Source: Microbulbifer sp. VAAF005
Lineage (GTDB): Bacteria; Pseudomonadota; Gammaproteobacteria; Pseudomonadales; Cellvibrionaceae
Assembly: GCF_030012985.1 (NCBI RefSeq)
Contig: NZ_CP120233.1
Span: 2,703,501 to 2,767,500, forward strand
DNA: 64,000 bases
Direction: 5' to 3'
Part shown: positions 19,181 through 27,985 of the stretch, one piece after another
Layout: each line of letters starts with the position of its first letter
Numbering within the stretch: the first letter of the stretch is position 1
Program-made: the position numbers and the translations under genes
The notes under the pieces: generated by a model
What the model was told of the DNA's origin: nothing
What the model saw: the letters and a program-made list of their open reading frames with translations, nothing else
Database searches by the model: none

Positions 19181-20623
19181 TTATTCGCCCTGGTAGTATT
19201 CCGGCGCCAGATTATCGAAGCGAGTGTATTTGCCTACAAACGCTGCGCGGCAGGTGCCGATCTCACCGTTACGCTGCTTGCCGATAATCAACTCGGCCAT
19301 CCCTTTATCCGGGCTGTCCTCGTTATAGTATTCATCGCGGTAGATAAACAGGATCACGTCAGCATCCTGCTCGATCGCTCCGGATTCCCGCAGGTCCGAG
19401 TTCATCGGCCGTTTGTTGGGGCGCTGCTCTACTCCCCGGTTAAGCTGCGACAGGGCAATCACCGGGCATTCGTATTCTTTCGCCAGCGCCTTGAGAGAGC
19501 GGGAGATTTCGGAGATCTCCTGGGTACGCCCCTCGGTAGACCCCTTCACCTGCATCAGCTGCAAGTAGTCCACCATAATCATGGCGGGCATACTCTTGGC
19601 CTCAGCGTCTTCGCGGCTTAACTTGGGGTTCTCGCGCATCAATTTGTTGATGTGATCGCGCACCGTGCGCTTGGTACGTGCGCGCACCTCGCTGGGACTC
19701 AGTGCCGGCGTATCGTCGATATACAGGGACTTGCCTTTCATCTTCTGCACGGCGCTGGACAGCTTGGGCCAATCCTCTTCCTGCAGCTTGCCGTTCCTGA
19801 TGCGCCCCTGGTCGATACGACCAATAGAGGACAACATCCGCATCACCAGGCTGTCCGAGGGCATCTCCATACTGAAGACCAGCGTCGGGCTCTCCTGGCA
19901 GAGCATGGCGCTCTCGATAAAATTCAATGCGAGCGCGGTCTTACCCATGGAGGGACGCGCGGCGAGAATAACCAGTTCGCCCGGCTGCCAGCCGGAGGTG
20001 CGCTGGTCCAATTCGGTAAGACCGGTACTGATACCGGTGATATCACCCTCGGTCTTGAACAGCTCATCGATGCGCTCGACAGTCTTTTTCAGCAGCGTAT
20101 CCACGCCGACAAAGCCGCCCTCTTTGGCGCGCCCCTCGGCGATTTCCGCCACGCGGCGCTCGGCCATCTGCAGCAGGTCGGCGGAAGCGAGACCACCGGG
20201 ATTAAAACTGGTGCGGCTGATCTCACCGGCAGCGGCGATCAGCTGGCGCAGCATGGAGCGCTCACGCACGATCTTGGCGTAGGCGACGATATTCGCTGCG
20301 GAGGGAGTGTTTTCGGCCAATTCCGCCAGGTAGGCAGGGCCACCCACTTCACCGAGCAGGTCGCGGCTGGCGAGGCCTTCGGCGAGGGTAACGATATCCA
20401 GGGGCTGTTCGCCATTACTCAGCTCGCCCATAACCGCAAAGATCTTGCGGTGACTGGCGCTGAAGAAATCCTCTTCACTCAGCTGTTCGGCAACGGCATC
20501 AATACGGCCCGGGTCCAGCATCAGGCCGCCAAGCACAGACTGCTCCGCCTCTACCGAATGCGGTAGGGGTGAACTCTCTTCGCTGTGGATCTCTTCTTCA
20601 GGGGCGGCGTATTCGTCGATCAT
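19181..20623 (-). CDS. dnaB: Replicative DNA helicase
   Basis: Hexameric 5'-3' helicase that opens the replication fork and recruits primase. 480 residues. The N-terminal domain begins LPHSVEAEQSVLGGLML; the RecA-like domain has Walker A ARPSMGKTALALN, Walker B MIMVDYLQLM, and SQLNRGVEQRPNKRP with the arginine-finger region. It follows rplI on the same strand behind a terminator. This is the usual gammaproteobacterial order rpsF-rpsR-rplI-dnaB. SD before the ATG is weak. Confidence 0.98.
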   Translation of the reverse strand: MIDEYAAPEEEIHSEESSPLPHSVEAEQSVLGGLMLDPGRIDAVAEQLSEEDFFSASHRKIFAVMGELSNGEQPLDIVTLAEGLASRDLLGEVGGPAYLAELAENTPSAANIVAYAKIVRERSMLRQLIAAAGEISRTSFNPGGLASADLLQMAERRVAEIAEGRAKEGGFVGVDTLLKKTVERIDELFKTEGDITGISTGLTELDQRTSGWQPGELVILAARPSMGKTALALNFIESAMLCQESPTLVFSMEMPSDSLVMRMLSSIGRIDQGRIRNGKLQEEDWPKLSSAVQKMKGKSLYIDDTPALSPSEVRARTKRTVRDHINKLMRENPKLSREDAEAKSMPAMIMVDYLQLMQVKGSTEGRTQEISEISRSLKALAKEYECPVIALSQLNRGVEQRPNKRPMNSDLRESGAIEQDADVILFIYRDEYYNEDSPDKGMAELIIGKQRNGEIGTCRAAFVGKYTRFDNLAPEYYQGE

Positions 20624-20653
20624 GGGACTTTACTGGATAGTAAAAACAAAACA

Positions 20654-20681
20654 GGCGCTGGACCCGATAGGGTGCAGCGCC
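20654..20681 (-). terminator. Intrinsic terminator after rplI
   Basis: GGCGCTG and CAGCGCC arms with an inner ACCC/GGGT stem and TATC loop, followed on the minus strand by TGTTTTGTTTTT. It separates the ribosomal protein operon from dnaB. Confidence 0.85.
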
Positions 20682-20732
20682 CGATTGTAGCGCGGCTGGC
20701 GCCCGAAGCACCAACCGTTCGTCAACAAAACC

Positions 20733-21179
20733 TTACTCGGCTTCGATAACGACTTTAACTGCAGCAATTACGTCGGAGTGCAGCTGTACGTCTACGTCGT
20801 ACTCGCCCACTTCGCGCAGCGCGCCTTCCGGCAGCTTAACTTCAGCTTTAGCTACTTCAACGCCACCAGCAGAGATCGCTTCAGCGATGTCGCGAGTGCC
20901 GATAGAACCGAACAGCTTGCCTTCGTCGCCAGCGTTAGCAGCGATGGTAACAACCAGGTCGGCCAGCTTGGTAGCGCGGCTCTCAGCTTCAGCCAGCTTA
21001 GCGGCAGCAGCGGCTTCCAGTTCAGCGCGCTTAGCTTCGAACTCAGCAATGTTAGCGGCGGTAGCAGCAATTGCCTTACCAGTCGGCAGCAGGAAATTGC
21101 GGCCAAAACCGGCTTTAACATCAACGCGGTCACCCACGTTGCCCAGTTTGCCTACTTTATCGAGCAGAATAACTTCCAT
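20733..21179 (-). CDS. rplI: 50S ribosomal protein bL9
   Basis: 148 residues. The N-terminal 23S-binding domain [19 protein letters not shown], with [13 protein letters not shown], is followed by the long connecting helix and the C-terminal domain ([16 protein letters not shown]). GAGGA precedes the ATG. Last gene of the rpsF operon. The complete standard length and lack of frame damage indicate a functional gene. Confidence 0.98.
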   Translation of the reverse strand: MEVILLDKVGKLGNVGDRVDVKAGFGRNFLLPTGKAIAATAANIAEFEAKRAELEAAAAAKLAEAESRATKLADLVVTIAANAGDEGKLFGSIGTRDIAEAISAGGVEVAKAEVKLPEGALREVGEYDVDVQLHSDVIAAVKVVIEAE

Positions 21180-21215
21180 CTCGGTTTCCTCAATTTCTGT
21201 ATTGTGCGGGCGCGC

Positions 21216-22058
21216 TTATTTGGAAGAGCGTCCGCGAATATCTATCCAGCTATCTACCAGGGCCAGGCCGCAGAGGAAGCCCGCCAGGGGCAGCCCTCCA
21301 ATCACCAGCATGATGTACATCGCTACCAGGGGACCTACCCCCCAACCGCGACTGGCAACCAACCAGTGGACCAGGGCAATACCAGCTACCACCATCGGGA
21401 ACGCAATCACCGCTCCCCAAAATGCGTAGCCTGGGGTTACCAAGCTGACTACCCACAACAACATGCTTGTCGCTGACAGCCACAGGGGCAGGCGCAGCTG
21501 GTGGAACTCCTGGCGGAAACCGCCGGGGTTGTACAGCAGGGCCTGCCAGTAACGCCCCAGTACCAGAGCCAATGTGGCACTTATCGCCGAAATCAGGCTC
21601 AGGTAACCGGTAATTTGCAATTCACCCGAAAATATCTGCTTCAGTTCATCCATTGGAACAGTATTGGGCTGTTCCGCTGCATTCTCGACTGCCTGCAAGA
21701 ACCCTTGCATCAGTCCTCCACTGAAGAGAGAGGTCAGCAATATGCCTGCTGCCGATACCGCCGTTACAGCCACCAGGCCAGTGGCCCAGGAGCGACTGCT
21801 GCGCAATGCCATGGCGCCGCAAAAAACTGCAACAAAATGGCCTGCGGATATACCAGTCACCAGTGGTGGTACATGACCACTCATACCCATAACGACAATC
21901 GGCAACAGAGCCCAGGCCAAAACCATCAGGCCGTCACTGCCGCCTCGACGCAAACTCACCAGAGCGAGAATTGCCGGGCTTATCAGCGGAATCCCCAACA
22001 TGGTGAGGATTACCGCCCTGACGCGTCCGCGCATAATAAATTCAGCTACGGCGCGCAT
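21216..22058 (-). CDS. Multi-pass membrane protein of the rpsR-rplI interval (DUF2232/YybS-like)
   Basis: 280 residues with about seven to eight hydrophobic segments and short loops. One longer polar loop lies near residues 125-150 (AAEQPNTVPMDELKQ). A protein of this kind is found between rpsR and rplI in pseudomonads and relatives and is often annotated DUF2232. The name is from memory of that synteny. Gaps of 36 bp to rplI and 43 bp to rpsR place it inside the ribosomal operon. Function unknown. Confidence 0.82.
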   Translation of the reverse strand: MRAVAEFIMRGRVRAVILTMLGIPLISPAILALVSLRRGGSDGLMVLAWALLPIVVMGMSGHVPPLVTGISAGHFVAVFCGAMALRSSRSWATGLVAVTAVSAAGILLTSLFSGGLMQGFLQAVENAAEQPNTVPMDELKQIFSGELQITGYLSLISAISATLALVLGRYWQALLYNPGGFRQEFHQLRLPLWLSATSMLLWVVSLVTPGYAFWGAVIAFPMVVAGIALVHWLVASRGWGVGPLVAMYIMLVIGGLPLAGFLCGLALVDSWIDIRGRSSK

Positions 22059-22101
22059 ATCTAGATAGCTTCTCTATTAATGAGTCTAAGCAAACTGCGG
22101 C

Positions 22102-22332
22102 TTAGGCTTCGTGGCTGTCCGTGTACGGCAGCAGGGCCAGGTAGCGAGCGCGCTTGACCGCAGAGGCCAGCTGACGCTGATACTTGGCTTTGGTACCGGT
22201 GATACGGCTAGGAACAATTTTGCCAGTCTCGGAGATGTAGGCTTTCAGGGTATCGAGATCTTTGTAGTCGATACGCTTAACACCTTCAGCGGTGAAACGG
22301 CAGAACTTGCGACGACGGAAAAAACGTGCCAT
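22102..22332 (-). CDS. rpsR: 30S ribosomal protein bS18
   Basis: 76 residues. [20 protein letters not shown] and the end block [20 protein letters not shown] are the S18 signature. AAGGGG lies upstream of the ATG. Second gene of the operon, 12 bp behind rpsF. S18 pairs with S6 on the ribosomal platform. Confidence 0.98.
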   Translation of the reverse strand: MARFFRRRKFCRFTAEGVKRIDYKDLDTLKAYISETGKIVPSRITGTKAKYQRQLASAVKRARYLALLPYTDSHEA

Positions 22333-22344
22333 CTGATAATCCCC

Positions 22345-22788
22345 TTACTCTTCGCTTTCAGCGTTATCGGAAGAAGCTTCTGCAGCGTCGGAAGAAGCTT
22401 TCTCTTCTCCGGCGCGCTCGCGACGCTCGGTGCGCTCTGCACGGGCAGCTTTGCGCTCACGGCTTTCTTTTTCCGCTTTCATGATCGGGCTCTCTTCAGT
22501 GATCGCCTCGTCTTCACGAATTACCAGATTACGGATAACCGCATCGTTGTAACGGAAGTTGGTAGTCAGTTCCTCAAGGGCTTCTTCAGAACATTCTACG
22601 TTCATCAGAATGTAGTGAGCCTTGTGGATCTTGTTGATCGGGTAAGCCAGACGGCGACGGCCCCAGTCTTCCAGACGGTGAACCTGTCCACCGCTCTCCT
22701 TGATGGACGCAGTGTAGCGCTCCACCATGCCAGGTACCTGCTCGCTCTGGTCCGGGTGAACCAGGAATACAATTTCGTAATGACGCAT
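22345..22788 (-). CDS. rpsF: 30S ribosomal protein bS6
   Basis: 147 residues. [20 protein letters not shown] and [19 protein letters not shown] are the S6 core; the C-terminal tail (about 105-147) is charged, Glu-rich and low-complexity, ending AESEE, as in E. coli S6, where glutamates are added by RimK. AAGGAG precedes the ATG. First gene of the rpsF-rpsR-membrane protein-rplI operon. Confidence 0.98.
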   Translation of the reverse strand: MRHYEIVFLVHPDQSEQVPGMVERYTASIKESGGQVHRLEDWGRRRLAYPINKIHKAHYILMNVECSEEALEELTTNFRYNDAVIRNLVIREDEAITEESPIMKAEKESRERKAARAERTERRERAGEEKASSDAAEASSDNAESEE

Positions 22789-22811
22789 TTTAGCTCCTTA
22801 CGGGTTAATCA

Positions 22812-22835
22812 GCCTCTCGGACAGTCCGATGAGGC
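22812..22835 (-). promoter_or_regulatory. Candidate S6:S18 autoregulatory leader hairpin
   Basis: In the rpsF leader, 24 bp before the start codon, GCCTC/GAGGC arms enclose a TCGGA-CTG-TCCGA stem. A leader motif that binds the S6:S18 complex is known upstream of rpsF in many bacteria and carries a conserved CCG. This hairpin is in the right place and has a CCG, but the full consensus was not checked. Confidence 0.4.
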
Positions 22836-22882
22836 AAGGAGTACAACGGGCACGGATAAACCGGGCCCATTGCGGGCGGCGT

Positions 22883-22911
22883 ATTCTAGGCAGTTGTGGG
22901 ATTGGTTGCAA
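22883..22911 (-). promoter_or_regulatory. Sigma-70 promoter of the rpsF operon
   Basis: On the minus strand, TTGCAA (22911-22906), a 17-base spacer and TAGAAT (22888-22883), about 95 bp before rpsF. A GC-rich discriminator (ACGCCGCCCGC) follows, as expected for a growth-rate-controlled ribosomal promoter. Confidence 0.7.
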
Positions 22912-23013
22912 GTTGATCAATTACTTCAGCCCAATGCCTTCGCTAACCCGGTTGCAAGTTAACCAGTTGCATCAGGCCCTGTGCCTTCGCCCACCCGGTT
23001 GCAAGTTGATCAA
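22904..23013. repeat. Three tandem copies of a 46-47 bp unit upstream of rpsF
   Basis: GGTTGCAAGTTGATCAA recurs at 22904-22920, 22950-22965 (as GGTTGCAAGTTAACCA) and 22997-23013. Between copies lies a related spacer containing GCCTTCGC.AACCC or GCCTTCGCCCACCC. The first copy contains the -35 hexamer of the rpsF promoter. No coding frame explains it. Confidence 0.8.
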
Positions 23014-23141
23014 GATGACCACCCTGCCACCTTTTTGATTTCCCTGATTTGGCGGATTGGGACACAGCACTGCGCGGTCTGGTCATGGGTTTGGCAAGCT
23101 GGCTTCGCCTATGATGCCGGACTGCTAACGGGAGAAGTACC

Positions 23142-23969
23142 ATGCCCCAACAAACCCACCAATTAGAATTTGGCGCCTTCCAGGTACCAGTAACCACAGT
23201 ACACAACGGCGAAGGCCCCCTGGTATTGGTACTTCCCGCGATGGGCGTACCGGCCAACCGCTACCGCCTGCTCTTGGAAGAATTGCAAAAGCTCGGTTAC
23301 AGCACCGCTATCAGCGAACTGCCCGGCACCGGGGAGAGCCTGCCGCGCCCCCACCGAAATGCAGACTACGGTTACAACGATCTGGTGTTTTCATTTATCC
23401 CACAGTTAATCCAACTGCTGGAACAGCAATTCCCCCAGGGGCCAACACTGATTCTCGGCCACAGTATCGGCGGCCAAACCAGTACGCTGGCGGCCCGCGC
23501 CGGCCTCACCGGTAACGCCAAGGTTGTCAGTATCGCCTCCGGCCATGTGGACCACCGCAGCTGGAGTGGCCTGCACAAGTACGCCATCCTGCTCTTCGCC
23601 TCAATTGCCAGTGTGACCTCAAGCCTGCTGGGTTATTTCCCCGGTGCGCGCATGGGATTCGGCTGGCGCGAAGCCCGCAGACTGATGAAAGACTGGGCAC
23701 GATCCATATTTAGCGGCCGCTTTGCACCGGAGGATCGCTTTGGGCAAATGGAAAAGACAAGCCAGCCCACCCTGCATATTGCGCTGGACGGCGACCCCTT
23801 CGCCCCTATCCAGGCCGCCCGCAAATTAGCGGCAATCGTCGGCGGTGAAACCCGGGAGATGCAACCTACCTACCCCAAAGGCAATCCTCACCTCAGCTGG
23901 ATCAAGAATCCCGCCCCCGTAGTTGAGGCGGTACAGCAGTGGCTACATAAAGATCCCGCTCTCAACTGA
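23142..23969 (+). CDS. Alpha/beta hydrolase (serine)
   Basis: 275 residues, no signal peptide. The nucleophile elbow is LILGHSIGGQTSTLAAR (Ser in GHSIGG). The oxyanion region LVLPAMGVPANRYR precedes it, and an Asp (ALDGDPFAP) and His (GNPHLSWIK) in the C-terminal part fit the triad. The oxyanion and N-terminal style resemble enzymes annotated as alpha/beta hydrolases near quinoline or lipid metabolism, but no substrate can be named. GGGAGAAG precedes the ATG. Single gene. Confidence 0.85.
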   Translation: MPQQTHQLEFGAFQVPVTTVHNGEGPLVLVLPAMGVPANRYRLLLEELQKLGYSTAISELPGTGESLPRPHRNADYGYNDLVFSFIPQLIQLLEQQFPQGPTLILGHSIGGQTSTLAARAGLTGNAKVVSIASGHVDHRSWSGLHKYAILLFASIASVTSSLLGYFPGARMGFGWREARRLMKDWARSIFSGRFAPEDRFGQMEKTSQPTLHIALDGDPFAPIQAARKLAAIVGGETREMQPTYPKGNPHLSWIKNPAPVVEAVQQWLHKDPALN

Positions 23970-24199
23970 TTTTCCTTTTTTCCTTTTTCTGTCTCTTTCC
24001 TACATGGCTAAGAAAGTAATTCACAGCTTTCTCGGCCATGCATTAATAACACTTGTCTGCTCCCCCTCTCCCACATCGCAACCAACAACCTTAATTGCCC
24101 TTCCAGTTTTCACGGTTCAGTTCCGATTGTGGCCAGTGAACCAATCTCTTGAGCGGTAAATTCACTACTCAAACAACATCGCTCAAGTAGGTTATCCCC

Positions 24200-25006
24200 A
24201 TGAACAACAGCCCATTCAATACCTTCATCAAGTTGCACCAAACTGACTCCCCATTGATCCTGCCAAATGCGTGGGATGCTGCCAGCGCTTTAATCTGCCA
24301 AAACACAGGCGTCCAAGCAGTGGGCACCAGCAGTGCCGCCGTCGCCTGGTCGCTGGGTTATGCCGACGGCGGTACCCTGCCAGTTGAGGAACACTTAAGC
24401 GCTATCGCACGAATTGCCCGGGTAACCTCTTTACCTCTGAGTGTGGATATTGAAGGTGGATATTCCCAAAATCCCAAACAGGTAGCTGAGCTGGCCTGTA
24501 ACATGGTTGCGCTGGGCGTTGCAGGCATCAATATTGAAGATGGTAATGACACCCCCGAATCTCTTGGCGAAAAAATCAGCGCTATTCGCCAAGCGCTTAA
24601 CGGCCGCCCGCTTTTTATTAATGCCCGTACCGATGTTTATCTCAATGCACTCGCCAGCGGTGATAAAGCGGTAAATATGTGTGCAGAGAGGTTAGAGCTT
24701 TATCAGAGTGCCGGTGCTGACTGCGGCTTTGTGCCTGGGCTCTCTTCCATTGAGGAGGCAAGGAGTTTGGCAGCGGGTATCGACCTGCCAATCAATATTA
24801 TGCTGCTTCCGGATATGGCCCCTCTATCGGATTTTTCTGCCGCAGGTATAAAACGTTTTAGTACCGGACCGGCTTTATTCCAGTCTGTCTACGGGCACTT
24901 AAGCGAATCATTAAAGCCGCTGACAGTGGTTAAAAGTGATAACGGTTTGTTTGGCAATGCGCTGGACTACGGTACATTGAATTCTGCATTTGTTGAGAGT
25001 ATTTAG
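24200..25006 (+). CDS. Isocitrate lyase/PEP mutase superfamily protein
   Basis: 268 residues. LPNAWDAASALI at the N-terminus, GTSSAAVAWSLGYADG, SVDIEGGY with the Mg-binding acidic pair, GINIEDG and FINARTDVYL follow the PEP-mutase-like TIM barrel pattern. Related proteins include oxaloacetate decarboxylase-like and 2,3-dimethylmalate lyase-like enzymes. The active-site Cys motif of true isocitrate lyases is absent. AAGTAGG precedes the ATG. Substrate unknown. Confidence 0.85.
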   Translation: MNNSPFNTFIKLHQTDSPLILPNAWDAASALICQNTGVQAVGTSSAAVAWSLGYADGGTLPVEEHLSAIARIARVTSLPLSVDIEGGYSQNPKQVAELACNMVALGVAGINIEDGNDTPESLGEKISAIRQALNGRPLFINARTDVYLNALASGDKAVNMCAERLELYQSAGADCGFVPGLSSIEEARSLAAGIDLPINIMLLPDMAPLSDFSAAGIKRFSTGPALFQSVYGHLSESLKPLTVVKSDNGLFGNALDYGTLNSAFVESI

Positions 25007-25459
25007 AGAGAAGCTTATAGCCAGGGTATATCAGTTTATGGCTTTTAGCTATTTACGGGGATTCTTTAGCTAACCTTCTGCACAAAACAAAAAGATAAAA
25101 TAAGAAAGGGTCAGAAGAAAATATTGGGGGTATATGATTCTAATAGCGGACTGGAACAGAAATCCCAATAAAAGATCCATCAGAAAACTGCTGTCACGCA
25201 AATAGCTATTACCGGGATACCCCACTAAAAATATGAAGTAATCTTTTGAGCTGCAAATAAAATATTATTTGTACGAGGTATATTTAGCAAAGCAGATGGA
25301 TGCTAGACAGCTAATATATTTATCTTGGCAAGCCGACAATCAATAGCTACCTGATTGTCGGCTTAAGGCATACCAGTCTGTAATATCCACCAGATCAACC
25401 GGCAGCATTACCATCAGAAGTCAGTAAACCGCTCCCAATTCCAGCAATATAATTTCTAT
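25007..25459. other. Intergenic interval with a long perfect hairpin
   Basis: No gene seen in 453 bases. AAGCCGACAATCA (25330-25342) and TGATTGTCGGCTT (25352-25364) form a 13-bp perfect stem with a 9-base loop and no T run on either side. It may be an end signal for the convergent genes. Confidence 0.6.
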
Positions 25460-27370
25460 TTAATAGAAATCAATCTCACTGCTGTCGCCAGCCCCTGTTT
25501 CATCGCCCCAAGTCACCACAGACTTGTCATCTTTTATTGCTGCAAAGGATGAATAATTGGTAAAAACCTCCAACACCCCACTCTCTAATTGATCACTGAC
25601 ACTGCTAGTATCAGTATAGTCACTGAGCCCCCAACTAATTACCGATCCATCAGCTTTTAGCGCGGCAAAACCCACATTACTCGCACCACTATAGGGATAA
25701 ATCATTGCCACATCTCCAGTTAACTCAGCACTAACCTCGCTGCTATCGCCACCCCGGTCAGAAGAACCCCAGGTAACGACCGAACCATCTGATTTTAAAG
25801 CGGCATAAGCATAATTAGCAGTAAAGAGAGTTTCGACATCGCTCGCAATCTGATCACTCACTTCACTACTATCGCCACCATAGCCAGAACCACCCCAGGT
25901 AACCACCGAGCCATCTGATTTAAGGGCTGCTATAGCTCCGGCAGTTGCAAATACATCAACAACACCGCTGGAGAGTTCTGTGCTCACAGTACTGCTATCG
26001 CCACCATAGCCAGATGCACCCCAGGTAACGACCGAACCATCTGACTTAAGTGCGGCAAAGGAAACTTCCGATGCAAAGATAGTTTCGACTTCACTGGAGA
26101 GTTCCGCGCTAACGGCACTGCTATCACCACCGAGATCCTCGTCCCCCCAGGTTACAACAGAGCCATCTGACTTAAGTGCGGCAAAAGCATATCTATTCGG
26201 AAAGACAGTCACTACATCACTGGAGATTTCTGCACTAACGTCGGTGCTATCACCACCTTCATCTTCGTCTCCCCAGGTCACTACAGAACCATCAGATTTC
26301 AGTGCAGCAAAAGCATCTTTGCTTGAGACAATAGCCACTACATCACTGGAGATTTCCGTGCTAACGTCACTGCTATCGCCACCGACAGTTGCGCTTCCCC
26401 AGGTTATTACGGAACCATCGGATTTCAGCGCTGCAAATGCATATTCTGATGAATAAATATTAACAACATTATCAGCTAGGTCCGCACTCACAGAGCTGCT
26501 GTCTCCACCATAATCAGCAACTCCCCAGGTAACAACAGAACCATCAGATTTTAATGCCGCGAAAGCAGAATTCGCAGAAAAAATCTCAATAACATCTCCG
26601 GTTAAGTTGCCACTAACCTCACTAAAGCTGACATAATCATCATCTTCATCATCGGGCCATGACACAACCGAGCCATTATTTTTTAATGCCGCAAACTTAT
26701 ACCGGGACGAAAAAATTTCACGCACATAGACAAGGTGTTCAATTTCCATATCCGCCGTTTCACCGCTAAAGGAGGCGGTCAAGGTAGCTGAGCCACTCTC
26801 CAGTGCGGTGATAAGGCCAGCCTCTACCGTCGCCAAGTTGGTATCGCTTATCGACCACTCCGCTTCTTCTGTAACATCTTCTGAGGAGTCATCGTCATAG
26901 TAAGCGGTGAGATAATATTGATCAAAATTTGAGGTATCCCTGTCCAGCTGTACGCTTTCAAGGATAGGGGCCAACTCAACATCCACCTCAGTATCCACCC
27001 CTTCATAGGAGGCATACAGAGTAAATGACCCACTATGTAGCGGGGTGAGCAGCCCGGCATCCACCGTTGCCAGGTCAGTGTCACTCACGGACCAATCCGC
27101 ATCACCCGTAACATCAACGGAAGAGTCATCACTGTAGTAAGCCGTTAAAAAATACTGGTATTCATTCGAGCTATCTTGTTCCAGCCCAATACTTTCCAAT
27201 GTAACGGTTTCTGTGGTGCCGTTACCGCCACTACTGCTTCCGCCACCACCACAAGCACTGAGTAGACCAACCGTGAGCGTTAGTATTCCCAGGCGTAAAA
27301 TGTGCAAAATGTGCAAAATGTGCAAAATGTGCAAATGCCAAGACTGATATTGGCCTTTAATTCCATTCAT
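25460..27370 (-). CDS. Repeat-rich lipoprotein: Ig-like domains plus RCC1-like repeats
   Basis: 636 residues. A strong SD (GGAGGGGG) sets the start at ATG 27370. The n-region holds a HIL tripeptide repeat, then a hydrophobic core and the lipobox LLSACGGGG. Two Ig-like repeats follow (about 55-200: VTLESIGLEQDSSNEYQYF and VQLDRDTSNFDQYYL starts, each with a DLATVDAGL/NLATVEAGL end). Then come about ten units of roughly 41 residues with FAALKSDGSVVTWG, which recall RCC1/regulator-type beta-propeller repeats. Strongly acidic. Probably an outer-membrane-anchored surface protein; the ligand is unknown. Confidence 0.8.
   Translation of the reverse strand: MNGIKGQYQSWHLHILHILHILHILRLGILTLTVGLLSACGGGGSSSGGNGTTETVTLESIGLEQDSSNEYQYFLTAYYSDDSSVDVTGDADWSVSDTDLATVDAGLLTPLHSGSFTLYASYEGVDTEVDVELAPILESVQLDRDTSNFDQYYLTAYYDDDSSEDVTEEAEWSISDTNLATVEAGLITALESGSATLTASFSGETADMEIEHLVYVREIFSSRYKFAALKNNGSVVSWPDDEDDDYVSFSEVSGNLTGDVIEIFSANSAFAALKSDGSVVTWGVADYGGDSSSVSADLADNVVNIYSSEYAFAALKSDGSVITWGSATVGGDSSDVSTEISSDVVAIVSSKDAFAALKSDGSVVTWGDEDEGGDSTDVSAEISSDVVTVFPNRYAFAALKSDGSVVTWGDEDLGGDSSAVSAELSSEVETIFASEVSFAALKSDGSVVTWGASGYGGDSSTVSTELSSGVVDVFATAGAIAALKSDGSVVTWGGSGYGGDSSEVSDQIASDVETLFTANYAYAALKSDGSVVTWGSSDRGGDSSEVSAELTGDVAMIYPYSGASNVGFAALKADGSVISWGLSDYTDTSSVSDQLESGVLEVFTNYSSFAAIKDDKSVVTWGDETGAGDSSEIDFY
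27297..27332 (-). repeat. Four in-frame 9-bp tandem repeats in the lipoprotein signal peptide
   Basis: AAAATGTGC is repeated four times on the plus strand, coding a HIL tripeptide repeat in the n-region of the signal peptide. A change in copy number would add or remove three residues without shifting the frame. Confidence 0.9.
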
Positions 27371-27985
27371 ATAAACCCCCTCCAATAAAGCCGTCATAAT
27401 AAAAAGCCAAGTGCCATATAGCAATTAAAATGGCTTTCGAATTGCAAATATTTCGACTCACTCCAACTATATAAGCATCATAAAAATCAAAACATTAAAG
27501 GATAAAGCCCTACCTTTATATTTGAATAAATACGAACAAGATATACAGATACAGGAGTACCACTTAAGGCACTCAACCCCAATACCCTGGAGGTTTCCAC
27601 TTACTATTGCGATTAAAAAACAATTTTTTAACCTGCATTTAGATCTATATTTTTATTGGAAAGCTTAAGCTGCGGTAAATTAGAGATAATTAAATACGGG
27701 CATTTAAAAATTAAGCTCCGCCTTCCCCAAGAGGAATTTCACGAAAACAATATCGCTGTATAAAACTGGCAATCCGCCGATTATTATTTATCAAAAAATA
27801 TAACCATGGCGAATCTAAAACCGCTAAGTATATCCGTAAAGCACGGCAACTGCCGCTAACCTATGGTTACGTTAATGAAGTCAAGGTATAAGTTTTGTAA
27901 ACGAGTCTCTGAATAGTTCGGTAAGGCCTCTGGCTTTCAGAGGCCCCATAAACTTTCCTCAGTCCGCACATCTCATACAGGCTAC
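27371..27985. other. Intergenic interval between the lipoprotein gene and rlmB
   Basis: No gene seen; AT-rich. Contains GGCCTCTG / CAGAGGCC (27925-27932, 27938-27945), an 8-bp perfect hairpin downstream of rlmB with no T run, which may be its end signal. A GAGTCTCTGAATAGTTCGG motif just before it resembles one near 16690. Confidence 0.55.

Noticed and set aside
19652..20566. 304-codon plus-strand frame inside dnaB
   Set aside because: Antisense to a fully conserved helicase gene; no start signal or homology pattern.
22111..22962. 283-codon plus-strand frame opposite rpsR and rpsF
   Set aside because: Antisense shadow of two ribosomal protein genes running into the rpsF promoter region.
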